A stretch of 7,608 bases of DNA, taken from NCBI GenBank assembly GCA_963656345.1, contig CAVKHY010000104.1, forward strand, positions 1 to 7,608, given 5' to 3'. The stretch comes from CAKUFA01 sp963656345 (GTDB lineage Bacteria; Bacillota; Clostridia; Christensenellales; Aristaeellaceae). The notes under the pieces were generated by a model that saw nothing but the letters and a program-made list of their open reading frames with translations, ran no database searches and was not told the origin of the DNA. This document shows, piece after piece, positions 1 through 5,593 of the stretch. The translations under genes were made by a program, and so were the position numbers. Within the stretch, counting starts at the first letter, position 1, and the number at the start of each line of letters is the position of its first letter.

Positions 1-1
1 G

Positions 2-577
2 CATGTGCCCAGCTATTATATCCGTGATCACCACACACCCATCATCAGTCGGCAGACCTTTGAGCGTGTGCAGAAGATTCGTGCCATGCGGAACGAACAT
101 CAAGGCAGTACGCAATACCCTTATGGCGCGGTTGACTTACGCTGTCCCCACTGCGGTCAGCCCTTAGTGCAGCGCCAAATGCGCACCAACGGTCCGAAAA
201 TGCTCTGGTGCTGTTTCGGCAAAAACGGTTGTCGAAATTATGCAGTAAAGACATGGCAGTTACATGCTGCCGTGCTGGATGCCTGGCATCAGCATGCCGC
301 CCAGCCGGCTTTCGCCACCGTTGAATTCTGGTGGTTGGACGAATATGCGGAGCGCATTGCGCCGACGCCGGACAATCGCATCATCGTTCATTGGCGGGAC
401 GGAACGTCAACGGTCGGATGCATTCCCGTGAAGATCTGGCAGCACGATCCTGCCCGCCTGCTTGCTTTTTACAGGCGTTATGTTGAAGATCTTGAGCAAG
501 GCAGGCGCGACGGTCATTTTCCCCGCACGGCCGAAGATAAAAAGCGGGCACAGGAGCTCGCACGACAGGAAGTGTGA
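2..577 (+). CDS. Large serine recombinase, C-terminal part (5' end outside window)
   Basis: This is the C-terminal part of a site-specific recombinase of the large serine family, which integrates, excises or rearranges mobile DNA. The frame is open to the left edge (a His codon precedes the GTG at 5), so the gene begins outside the window and the catalytic domain is not visible. The visible part starts at the end of the Recombinase domain, with YYIRDHHTPIISRQTFERVQ, a typical signature just before the zinc ribbon. A zinc ribbon follows: counting the GTG at 5 as residue 1, it has CPHC (C47, C50), then C69/C70 and C76 in NGCRN. The last ~100 residues form a short tail ending in a basic, charged helix, without an obvious long coiled coil. 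The stop is TGA at 575-577. A second recombinase starts 21 bases downstream and has the same CxxC...NGCRN ribbon, so the two are probably co-transcribed and act in one element. Family assignment is secure; substrate sites are unknown. Confidence 0.85.
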   Translation, partial: HVPSYYIRDHHTPIISRQTFERVQKIRAMRNEHQGSTQYPYGAVDLRCPHCGQPLVQRQMRTNGPKMLWCCFGKNGCRNYAVKTWQLHAAVLDAWHQHAAQPAFATVEFWWLDEYAERIAPTPDNRIIVHWRDGTSTVGCIPVKIWQHDPARLLAFYRRYVEDLEQGRRDGHFPRTAEDKKRAQELARQEV

Positions 578-583
578 AGCATC

Positions 584-591
584 AGGAAAGG
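584..591 (+). promoter_or_regulatory. Ribosome binding site of second recombinase
   Basis: AGGAAAGG lies 7 bases before the ATG at 599, in the 21-base gap after the first recombinase stop. It supports the ATG at 599 as the true start. No promoter is visible in this gap, so the gene probably shares the transcript of the upstream recombinase. Confidence 0.6.
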
Positions 592-598
592 AAAAATC

Positions 599-1804
599 AT
601 GAAGGTCCATGAAATCAAGTGTCAGTCTGCCAAGCAGCGCAGGCAGACTGTTGCATACTGCCGTGTCAGCACCGGCCTGAACGAGCAGGAAGAAAGTTAT
701 GAGCGACAAATCAGCTACTACGAAACCCTCATCAAAAGTAATCCCAATTGGAGCTTTGCCGGTATCTATGCCGACCTGGGATACAGCGGCACCAGCATGA
801 AATCCCGCCCCGCTTTTCAACAAATGATGAAAGCGGCAATCAGTGGTCAAATCGATCTCGTACTTGTGAAGAGTATCTCCCGCTTCTCTCGCAATGTGGT
901 GGATTGCGAACAAGCCGTCAAAGCCCTTGCCGCTGCAAACGTGGAAGTGCGTTTCGAAAAGGAAGACATCAGTTCCTTCGACCCATCCGCAGGATTCGTG
1001 TTCTCCCTCCTTGCCGCTGTAGCGCAGGATGAAAGCTGCTCCATCTCCCAGAACGTTCGCTGGCGGTATGCCAATCGATTTGCGAAAGGTGACTACAACC
1101 TTGGCAGCAATCGCATTTTCGGTTACGACAGTGTAAACGGAAAGCTTATCCCCAATGAAAAGGCTTGGGTTGTGAAAAGCATTTACGAATTGTACCTACA
1201 AGGCAAATCACTGGCAGATATTGAAAAGGTGCTGGCATCCGGCGGCGTTCTTGGGCTGCATTCTCAACAGCCCATCAAGCGTTCGGTAATTTTCAGCATT
1301 CTGCAAAATGAAACCTACGTCGGAGATAAGCGCCTGCAAAAGAAACCGCCAACGGACTTTCTCACCAAGCAGCCGGATCCTAACGCACAGCACGTTTCCT
1401 ATTATCTGACGAATGATCACGAAGCCATCATTGACCGTGCAGCCTGGGAACAAGTGCAGACACTGCTCAATCAAAAGCATGAAGAAGTATTGCAGGGCAT
1501 CTACAGGCACGGGAAGCATCATCCGTTATACGGCAAGCTGTTCTGCGGGCTTTGCGGTGCACCGTACACACGGCGAACCATTCGAGCATGTCAAACTCAA
1601 GGCAGCGAATTATACAAGGCCTGGAACTGTAAGGAACGGCAGAAAGGCAAGAAGGGAAATGGATGTAGGAACCGTGTTGTCAAAGAAGAAGAGATTATGG
1701 AAGAGATTGTAAAAGTGATAGGCACAGTCGAAGTCAAAGGGATGCTGGAAAAAGTGCAAAAGGTGCTCGTATACAAAGATCATATTGAGGTTGCCATGAC
1801 GTGA
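599..1804 (+). CDS. Large serine recombinase (resolvase/invertase-type integrase)
   Basis: A complete 401-residue serine site-specific recombinase. The N-terminal resolvase domain (about 16-160) carries YCRVST with catalytic Ser24 and Arg22, then DLGYSGTS (59-66) and KSISRFSRN (91-99), all hallmarks of the active site and dimer region. A Recombinase domain follows (about 170-290), with the GYDSVNGKLIPNEKAWVV stretch and the pre-ribbon NDHEAIIDRAAWEQVQ motif. The zinc ribbon has C316, C319, C344 and C356. The protein ends soon after it, without the long coiled-coil insertion of phiC31-type integrases, and at 401 residues is on the short side for the family. Proteins of this family cut and rejoin att sites through a serine-DNA intermediate. 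All catalytic motifs look intact, so it should be active. It is the last plus-strand gene before a chromosomal gene on the opposite strand, which suggests it marks the end of an integrated element. It could need the upstream recombinase as partner, as paired recombinases do in some elements. Confidence 0.93.
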   Translation: MKVHEIKCQSAKQRRQTVAYCRVSTGLNEQEESYERQISYYETLIKSNPNWSFAGIYADLGYSGTSMKSRPAFQQMMKAAISGQIDLVLVKSISRFSRNVVDCEQAVKALAAANVEVRFEKEDISSFDPSAGFVFSLLAAVAQDESCSISQNVRWRYANRFAKGDYNLGSNRIFGYDSVNGKLIPNEKAWVVKSIYELYLQGKSLADIEKVLASGGVLGLHSQQPIKRSVIFSILQNETYVGDKRLQKKPPTDFLTKQPDPNAQHVSYYLTNDHEAIIDRAAWEQVQTLLNQKHEEVLQGIYRHGKHHPLYGKLFCGLCGAPYTRRTIRACQTQGSELYKAWNCKERQKGKKGNGCRNRVVKEEEIMEEIVKVIGTVEVKGMLEKVQKVLVYKDHIEVAMT

Positions 1805-1946
1805 TGCATTTTTTCTCCTTGGATGCCGCGAAGAGTCAATCAAGCCGCCGGAGTAAAGATTGCAGCGGCCATAAAGCAAAACAGCCCGCCATCCTTGAAT
1901 CGATGACAGGCTGTACTTGCTCAGTGCACCGTTTGGGATCAAACGG
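1805..1946. other. Convergent intergenic region, likely element-chromosome boundary
   Basis: This 142-base stretch separates the recombinase gene from the PIN/TRAM gene, which converge on it. It starts with a run of six T (1809-1814) right after the recombinase stop, preceded only by a weak bulged 5-bp stem (1792-1797 with 1804-1808), so termination of the plus-strand transcript here is doubtful. It also holds a good minus-strand terminator and a perfect hairpin, listed separately. I see no gene in it. Because serine integrases on mobile elements usually lie close to one attachment site, this is where the right end of the element would be expected; that is inference. Confidence 0.5.
1871..1912 (-). 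terminator. Intrinsic terminator of the radA-PIN/TRAM operon
   Basis: Read on the minus strand, an 11-bp stem (AGCCTGTCATC pairing with GATGGCGGGCT, with two G-U pairs; plus-strand arms 1902-1912 and 1883-1893) closes an 8-base loop and is followed by TGTTTTGCTTTAT. It lies about 35 bases after the stop codon of the PIN/TRAM gene. The plus-strand reading has no T tract, so it should act in one direction only. Confidence 0.75.
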
Positions 1947-1947
1947 T
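1928..1947. repeat. Perfect 8-bp inverted repeat overlapping the PIN/TRAM stop codon
   Basis: ACCGTTTG and CAAACGGT form perfect arms around the 4-base loop GGAT. The right arm touches the first plus-strand base of the PIN/TRAM stop codon (TGA read from 1949 to 1947). No T run follows on either strand, so it is not a standard terminator by itself. It could protect the mRNA 3' end, form a recombinase recognition half-site pair, or be incidental. The sequence shows only the symmetry. Confidence 0.6.
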
Positions 1948-3086
1948 CATGCTTCTTTCTTTTTGGTAAAGATCATGCGGCCAGCGCTGGTCTGCAGCAC
2001 TGTCGTCACGGTCACGGTAATGGTCTTGTTCACAGAATCGCTGCCGCCCTCGATGACAATCATGGTACCGTCGTCCCGGTATGCCACGCCCTGCCCTGGC
2101 TCCTTGCCCTCCTTGACCACCTGCACCGTCATTTCTTCTCCGGGAAGCACGGCAGGCCGGAGTGCACTGGCCAGGTCATTCAGGTTCAGCACCCCTACCC
2201 CGGCCACGCTGGCCACCTTGTTCAGGTTGTAATCTCCGGTGATGATGACACCGCCCAGCTGCTTCGCCAGCCGTAGCAGTTTCACGTCCACTTCTGCCGT
2301 GTCCGTCCAATCCGTTGCATCCACCTGCAAGGTGATTTTCGGTTCTGCCTGCATCTTCTTCAGGATGTCCAAGCCCCTGCGCCCCCGGCTGCGGCGCAGC
2401 TCATCGGCTGCGTCTGCCACATGCCGCATTTCATCCAGCACGAACTGGGGCACGATCATTTTTCCTTCCACAAATCCTGTGCGGCACACGTCCAAGATGC
2501 GCCCGTCAATGATGGCAGAGGTATCCAGCAATTTCGGCAGAGCGACCGCTGTGCTTTCTTCTCCGTCTTCTGCCTCCGCTGCGTCTGTATTTTCGCTTGC
2601 TCGATGCCTGCGTCGAAAGCCGTCCTTGGTAAACAGCGCCAGAAAATCCTTGCCCCGTTTCCAGCCGATGGACCACCCAGTCGCCCCCAAGGCCACATAC
2701 AGGATGGCGGACAGCGTCGTGGTAAACATGCTCTGTCCCAGGAAGCCGACCAGCTGGGAAAGCAGTGCCGCAATCACCAGACCCACCACCAGACCTACCA
2801 TGCAGCCTGTCATTTGGCTGATGGACATCTTGTCCAGCCGCTGCTCCAGCTCATTGCCCATTTCCGTGCATTTCCTGATAATCGGATCGCTGAGGAAGAA
2901 AAAAAGAATGGCAAAAATCACACAGGAGATCACATAAGTCAGCACCAAGTTTCCCACAGATAAATGACTTTCCGGATTGTTAATGCCATAAAGCTGCAGT
3001 GTCAAGGCTGCCATGGCCGCACCGACGCCTGCACCCAGCACGGTGATCAGTCCACGCAGCAAACGCTGTACCACCTTTGATTTCAT
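1947..3086 (-). CDS. yacL: Membrane-anchored PIN/TRAM domain protein, YacL family
   Basis: A 379-residue homologue of Bacillus YacL. Four N-terminal membrane helices (about 9-31, 44-66, 93-115, 120-142) are followed by an acidic linker (about 163-182), a PIN nuclease-like domain (about 184-300) and a C-terminal TRAM domain (about 313-374), predicted to bind RNA. PIN acidic residues are in place: D188 in LLDTSAIIDGRI with D194, E219 in VLDEMRHVAD, D267, and D285 in GDYNLNK. The motif LPGEEM begins the TRAM part and AAGRMIF-like SAGRMIF ends it. By family, a metal-dependent ribonuclease role at the membrane is plausible, but the exact substrate is unknown. The ATG at 3086 follows AAGGGACGG at a rather long distance; a small inverted repeat (GGAAT-ACG-ATTCC, 3087-3099) between them could shorten the effective spacing. 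It lies 56 bases behind radA on the same strand and probably shares its transcript, ending at the terminator at 1871-1912. Confidence 0.92.
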   Translation of the reverse strand: MKSKVVQRLLRGLITVLGAGVGAAMAALTLQLYGINNPESHLSVGNLVLTYVISCVIFAILFFFLSDPIIRKCTEMGNELEQRLDKMSISQMTGCMVGLVVGLVIAALLSQLVGFLGQSMFTTTLSAILYVALGATGWSIGWKRGKDFLALFTKDGFRRRHRASENTDAAEAEDGEESTAVALPKLLDTSAIIDGRILDVCRTGFVEGKMIVPQFVLDEMRHVADAADELRRSRGRRGLDILKKMQAEPKITLQVDATDWTDTAEVDVKLLRLAKQLGGVIITGDYNLNKVASVAGVGVLNLNDLASALRPAVLPGEEMTVQVVKEGKEPGQGVAYRDDGTMIVIEGGSDSVNKTITVTVTTVLQTSAGRMIFTKKKEA

Positions 3087-3112
3087 GGAATCGTATTCCG
3101 TCCCTTCCGCCT

Positions 3113-3135
3113 AAAAAGCAGGCATTGATCAATGC
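3113..3135 (-). promoter_or_regulatory. Palindrome plus T run between radA and PIN/TRAM gene (possible weak attenuator)
   Basis: The gap between the two genes contains the perfect 14-base palindrome GCATTGATCAATGC (3122-3135). On the minus strand CTGC and then five T (3117-3113) follow it. As RNA it could form a 5-bp stem with a GATC loop, which is weak for a terminator. It could instead be a protein-binding operator. The symmetry is visible; any function is inferred. Confidence 0.35.
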
Positions 3136-3142
3136 AAATCAA

Positions 3143-4516
3143 TTAAAACAATACGCTTAGTGCCTGCATCACCGTGTCCACGCCGATGAGTTTCACGCCC
3201 TCCGGAGTAGTGACACGCTTCATATTCTCTCTCGGCAACAAAATGGTAGTAAACCCAAGCCGGGCGCACTCCGCAATGCGCCTGTCACATTGGGGAATCG
3301 CCCGCACCTCGCCAGCCAGACCGATTTCCCCCATGACTGCCGTCTGTGCACCTACCGCTTCATCCTTCAAGGAAGAAGCAACCGCCATGCACAGCGCCAA
3401 GTCTGCCGCAGGTTCGCTCAATTCAAGTCCCCCTGCCACGTTCACGTAAACATCCTGATTGGAGGTGCGCTGTCCGCACCGTTTCTCCAGCACAGCCAAT
3501 AGCAGTGCCACCCTGCCGTTATCTGCGCCCCCTACCGTGCGGCGTGGGGTGCCGAAGTAGCTGGGCGCCGTTAAGGCCTGCACATCACAAAGCAAAGGCC
3601 GGGAGCCTTCCAATCCGCAGAACACCACAGAGCCGGAAGCCCCCTTGGCACGATGGCTCAGCAGCTGTTCGCTGGGGTTGGGCACCACCTGCATACCTTG
3701 CTGGGTCATTTGGAAAACGCCCAGTTCATTTACCGACCCAAACCGGTTCTTCACCGCCCGCAAAAGTCGATACTCCTGCTGTCTGTCCCCCTCAAAGTAC
3801 AGCACCACATCCACCATGTGTTCCAGCATTCTGGGCCCGGCAATTGCACCTTCCTTGGTTACATGCCCCACTAGGAAAATGGCCGTGCCTGTTTCCTTGC
3901 ACAGTCGCATGATCAAGCTGGTGCATTCTCGTATCTGGCTGACGCTGCCGGGAGCGGAAGCCATTTCCGGCCGGTACATGGTCTGGATGGAGTCTACCAC
4001 CGCCACATCCGGGGAAAGCTTCATCAGCTTTTCTTCCACCCCGTCCAAGGCGTTTTCCGCCAGTACGTACAGATTGGGCACATCAATGCCCAGCCTGCGG
4101 GCACGAAGCTTAATCTGCTTGGCGGATTCTTCACCGCTGATGTACAGCACCTTTTTGCCATCCCGGCAAAGATTGGCGCATACCTGCAGCAGCAGCGTTG
4201 ACTTGCCGATGCCCGGATCGCCGCCGATCAGCATCAGTCCGCCCTCCACAATGCCGCCGCCCAGCACCCGATCCAATTCGCTGATGCCGGTGGTGGTGCG
4301 CTCCACCGCATCTTCAGGGATGTCCTTCAGCAGCAAGGCCGTGGCACCTGTGCCGCCCCGCTGCTTTGCCGCCTTCTGAGGAGCAGCCTTCATGGCAGGT
4401 GCTGCAACGGTTTCTTCCATGGTGTTCCATGCTCCGCAAGCCGGGCACCGCCCCACCCACCGGGTGGTTTCATACCCGCAGGATGTGCAGGCGAAGCAGG
4501 TCTTTTCCTTTGCCAC
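3143..4516 (-). CDS. radA: DNA repair protein RadA (branch-migration helicase)
   Basis: RadA processes branched recombination intermediates together with RecA, acting as a hexameric DNA-unwinding motor in recombinational repair and natural transformation. From the chosen start it is 457 residues, the normal family length. The order is: a C4 zinc finger (C10, C13, C24, C27); a RecA-like ATPase core with Walker A GGDPGIGKST (98-107) and Walker B VAVVDS (D175); the RadA-specific KNRFG motif (256-260); and a Lon-like C-terminal domain (about 275-457). The reading frame stays open to 4663, but I chose the GTG at 4516. It has GAGGGGAG eight bases upstream, gives the conserved start AKEKTCFAC, and lies downstream of the promoter. 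An in-frame ATG at 4561 falls at the predicted transcription start and could not have a ribosome binding site. The PIN/TRAM gene follows after 56 bases; disA, which sits between them in B. subtilis, is missing here. Confidence 0.96.
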   Translation of the reverse strand: MAKEKTCFACTSCGYETTRWVGRCPACGAWNTMEETVAAPAMKAAPQKAAKQRGGTGATALLLKDIPEDAVERTTTGISELDRVLGGGIVEGGLMLIGGDPGIGKSTLLLQVCANLCRDGKKVLYISGEESAKQIKLRARRLGIDVPNLYVLAENALDGVEEKLMKLSPDVAVVDSIQTMYRPEMASAPGSVSQIRECTSLIMRLCKETGTAIFLVGHVTKEGAIAGPRMLEHMVDVVLYFEGDRQQEYRLLRAVKNRFGSVNELGVFQMTQQGMQVVPNPSEQLLSHRAKGASGSVVFCGLEGSRPLLCDVQALTAPSYFGTPRRTVGGADNGRVALLLAVLEKRCGQRTSNQDVYVNVAGGLELSEPAADLALCMAVASSLKDEAVGAQTAVMGEIGLAGEVRAIPQCDRRIAECARLGFTTILLPRENMKRVTTPEGVKLIGVDTVMQALSVLF

Positions 4517-4524
4517 AGGTTTTT

Positions 4525-4532
4525 CTCCCCTC
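4525..4532 (-). promoter_or_regulatory. Ribosome binding site deciding the radA start
   Basis: On the minus strand GAGGGGAG precedes the GTG at 4516 by 8 bases. This, together with the promoter position, excludes the longer in-frame extension that would add 49 residues of unrelated sequence. Confidence 0.8.
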
Positions 4533-4564
4533 TTCAGCAATCTCGTCAAACCAAAACCCATTGT

Positions 4565-4593
4565 ATTATACCACCGTAGGAAAGGGGATGCAA
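4565..4593 (-). promoter_or_regulatory. Promoter of radA (extended -10, SigA type)
   Basis: On the minus strand TTGCAT (4593-4588) and TATAAT (4570-4565) are separated by exactly 17 bases, with TGG immediately before the -10 hexamer (extended -10). The -10 is a perfect consensus; the -35 matches at only three positions, which the TGn element may offset. Transcription would start near 4558, giving a leader of about 40 bases before the GTG at 4516. Confidence 0.75.
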
Positions 4594-4609
4594 ATGCAAA
4601 TCGTCCGTC

Positions 4610-4638
4610 TTGCACAACCTGTGTGAAAATGGTACAAT
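4610..4638 (+). promoter_or_regulatory. Promoter of the trmL operon (extended -10, SigA type)
   Basis: TTGCAC (4610-4615), 17 bases, then TACAAT (4633-4638) with TGG directly before it. It is built like the radA promoter on the other strand; the two -35 elements stand back to back, 16 bases apart. The start point would be about 4645, right at the ribosome binding site. Confidence 0.72.
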
Positions 4639-4644
4639 CTCTAT

Positions 4645-4651
4645 GAGGTGA
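4645..4651 (+). promoter_or_regulatory. Ribosome binding site deciding the trmL start
   Basis: GAGGTGA ends 5 bases before the TTG at 4657. The GTG inside it (4648) is in frame but has nothing upstream that could serve as a binding site, as the predicted transcript begins at about this place. Confidence 0.7.
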
Positions 4652-4656
4652 ACCCC

Positions 4657-5178
4657 TTGGCATTACAGATTGTTTTGGTAAACCCTGAAATTCCGCAGAA
4701 TACGGGAAACATTGCCCGCAGCTGTGCCGCCACCGGTGCTACGCTGCACCTGATTGAACCCCTGGGCTTTTCCCTGAGCGATAAATACTTGAAGCGTGCC
4801 GGGCTGGATTACTGGAACCTGATGACTTACCACGTATACCCCAGTGTGGAGGATTTCCTGCTGAAGCATCCCCATGCCCGGATGCACTTTGCCAGCACCA
4901 AAGCCCCCAGAGGCTATACGGAAGTTGCCTATGAGGATGAAGATTTCCTTGTCTTCGGCTGCGAATCCCGCGGCTTGCCGGAAAACCTGCTGGAAAAAGT
5001 ATACGACCGGTGCATCCGTATTCCTATGCGGCCGGAAGCCCGGAGTCTGAACCTGTCCAATTCCGTGGCCATTGTGCTTTATGAGGCGCTTCGACAGCTG
5101 GACTTCCCCGGCCTGAGTGCCGAAGGCCACCTGACCGGCCGCACGGAACAGGACGCCCCCTGGCTGGACTATGTGTAA
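4657..5178 (+). CDS. trmL: tRNA (cytidine/uridine-34 2'-O)-methyltransferase TrmL
   Basis: A SPOUT-class methyltransferase that uses S-adenosylmethionine to methylate the 2'-hydroxyl of wobble base 34 in certain leucine tRNAs. It has 173 residues, normal for the family, and consists of the SPOUT domain alone. Visible signatures are the N-terminal VNPEIPQNTGNIARSCAATG block (about 8-27), the IEPLGFSLSDKYLKRAGLDYW block (about 33-53), FGCESRGLP (100-108), and the trefoil-knot SAM-binding segment IPM..EARSLNLSNSVAIVLYEALRQL near 122-148. I chose the TTG at 4657 rather than the in-frame GTG at 4648: it follows GAGGTGA by 5 bases and gives the typical start MALQIVL. It is the first gene of a plus-strand operon, divergent from radA; the next gene starts 18 bases after its TAA. 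Confidence 0.95.
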   Translation: MALQIVLVNPEIPQNTGNIARSCAATGATLHLIEPLGFSLSDKYLKRAGLDYWNLMTYHVYPSVEDFLLKHPHARMHFASTKAPRGYTEVAYEDEDFLVFGCESRGLPENLLEKVYDRCIRIPMRPEARSLNLSNSVAIVLYEALRQLDFPGLSAEGHLTGRTEQDAPWLDYV

Positions 5179-5196
5179 CCATAAGGAGGGGTAAGT

Positions 5197-5574
5197 TTGG
5201 CTTATTTTACCCATACCGATCAAAACAGCGCCCCTCATGAGCGCGTGTTTCATCAGCCCGTGCAGGACGACTGGTCGGATGACCCTGAGGACGACTATGA
5301 CGATGCCATGGATGATGATGGTTCTTTTCCTCAGGAGCCCTATGATGATGACCCGGATGACGAGGATCCGGATGACGAACCCCTGACCCCGGAAGAAAAG
5401 AAAATGCTGCGCAAGGGACGTTTCCGTGTGGCTGCCGGCATTTTCGATTTCTTCAGCGTTATCGCAGGCATGGTAGTGATTCTGATTTTTATTGCCCTAC
5501 TGGTCAGCTTAATCACCTGGCTTCAGTCTGACTTTGACCAGACCTTCACCCTGATCACCCGAACCTTCGGCTAA
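5197..5574 (+). CDS. Small acidic single-pass membrane protein, unknown function
   Basis: I do not recognise a family for this 125-residue protein. Its N-terminal half is almost certainly disordered and extremely acidic: 25 of residues 24-67 are Asp or Glu, including a tandem DPDDE-DPDDE repeat. A short basic patch follows (KKMLRKGRFR, 68-77), then one strong hydrophobic helix (about 82-108), and about 16 mostly polar residues at the C-terminus. The positive-inside rule puts the acidic part in the cytoplasm. There is no signal peptidase or lipobox motif. The TTG start is well supported by AAGGAGGGG five bases upstream. It lies between trmL and the glycosylase gene with gaps of 18 and 19 bases, so it is translated from the same operon. 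The acidic arm could mimic nucleic acid or bind cations or basic proteins, but this is speculation; the gene looks intact and real. Confidence 0.8.
   Translation: MAYFTHTDQNSAPHERVFHQPVQDDWSDDPEDDYDDAMDDDGSFPQEPYDDDPDDEDPDDEPLTPEEKKMLRKGRFRVAAGIFDFFSVIAGMVVILIFIALLVSLITWLQSDFDQTFTLITRTFG
5350..5379 (+). repeat. 15-base tandem duplication coding DPDDE twice
   Basis: Two 15-base units (5350-5364 and 5365-5379) share the exact 11-mer CCGGATGACGA and differ only at two third-codon positions. They lie in frame in the acidic arm of the small membrane protein and could vary in number between strains by slippage. Confidence 0.75.
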
Positions 5575-5593
5575 CAGAAAGAAGGGTATTGCC

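Noticed and set aside
1792..1814. Possible plus-strand terminator of the recombinase gene
   Set aside because: The stem has only 5 bp with a bulge (1792-1797 with 1804-1808) before six T; too weak to list as a terminator.
1842..1853. 12-mer AAGCCGCCGGAG shared with 6214-6225
   Set aside because: The second copy is inside the glycosylase paralogue coding sequence, far from any element end; most likely chance in GC-rich DNA.
1844..1869. GCCGC...GCGGC inverted repeat in the intergenic region
   Set aside because: Five-bp arms with a 16-base loop and no T tract; not distinguishable from chance.
2239..2937. Long plus-strand open frame (232 codons) opposite the PIN/TRAM gene
   Set aside because: It is low-complexity and Ser/Arg/Pro-rich, has no recognisable motif, and lies antisense to a gene with clear domains; a coding shadow.
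3645..4379. Plus-strand open frame (244 codons) opposite radA
   Set aside because: Antisense to the conserved ATPase core of RadA, with biased Ser/Pro/Thr composition and no good ribosome binding site; a shadow.
4517..4663. N-terminal extension of RadA by 49 residues
   Set aside because: It would cross the promoter and transcription start, has no conserved sequence, and the GTG at 4516 has a strong ribosome binding site and gives the usual RadA start.
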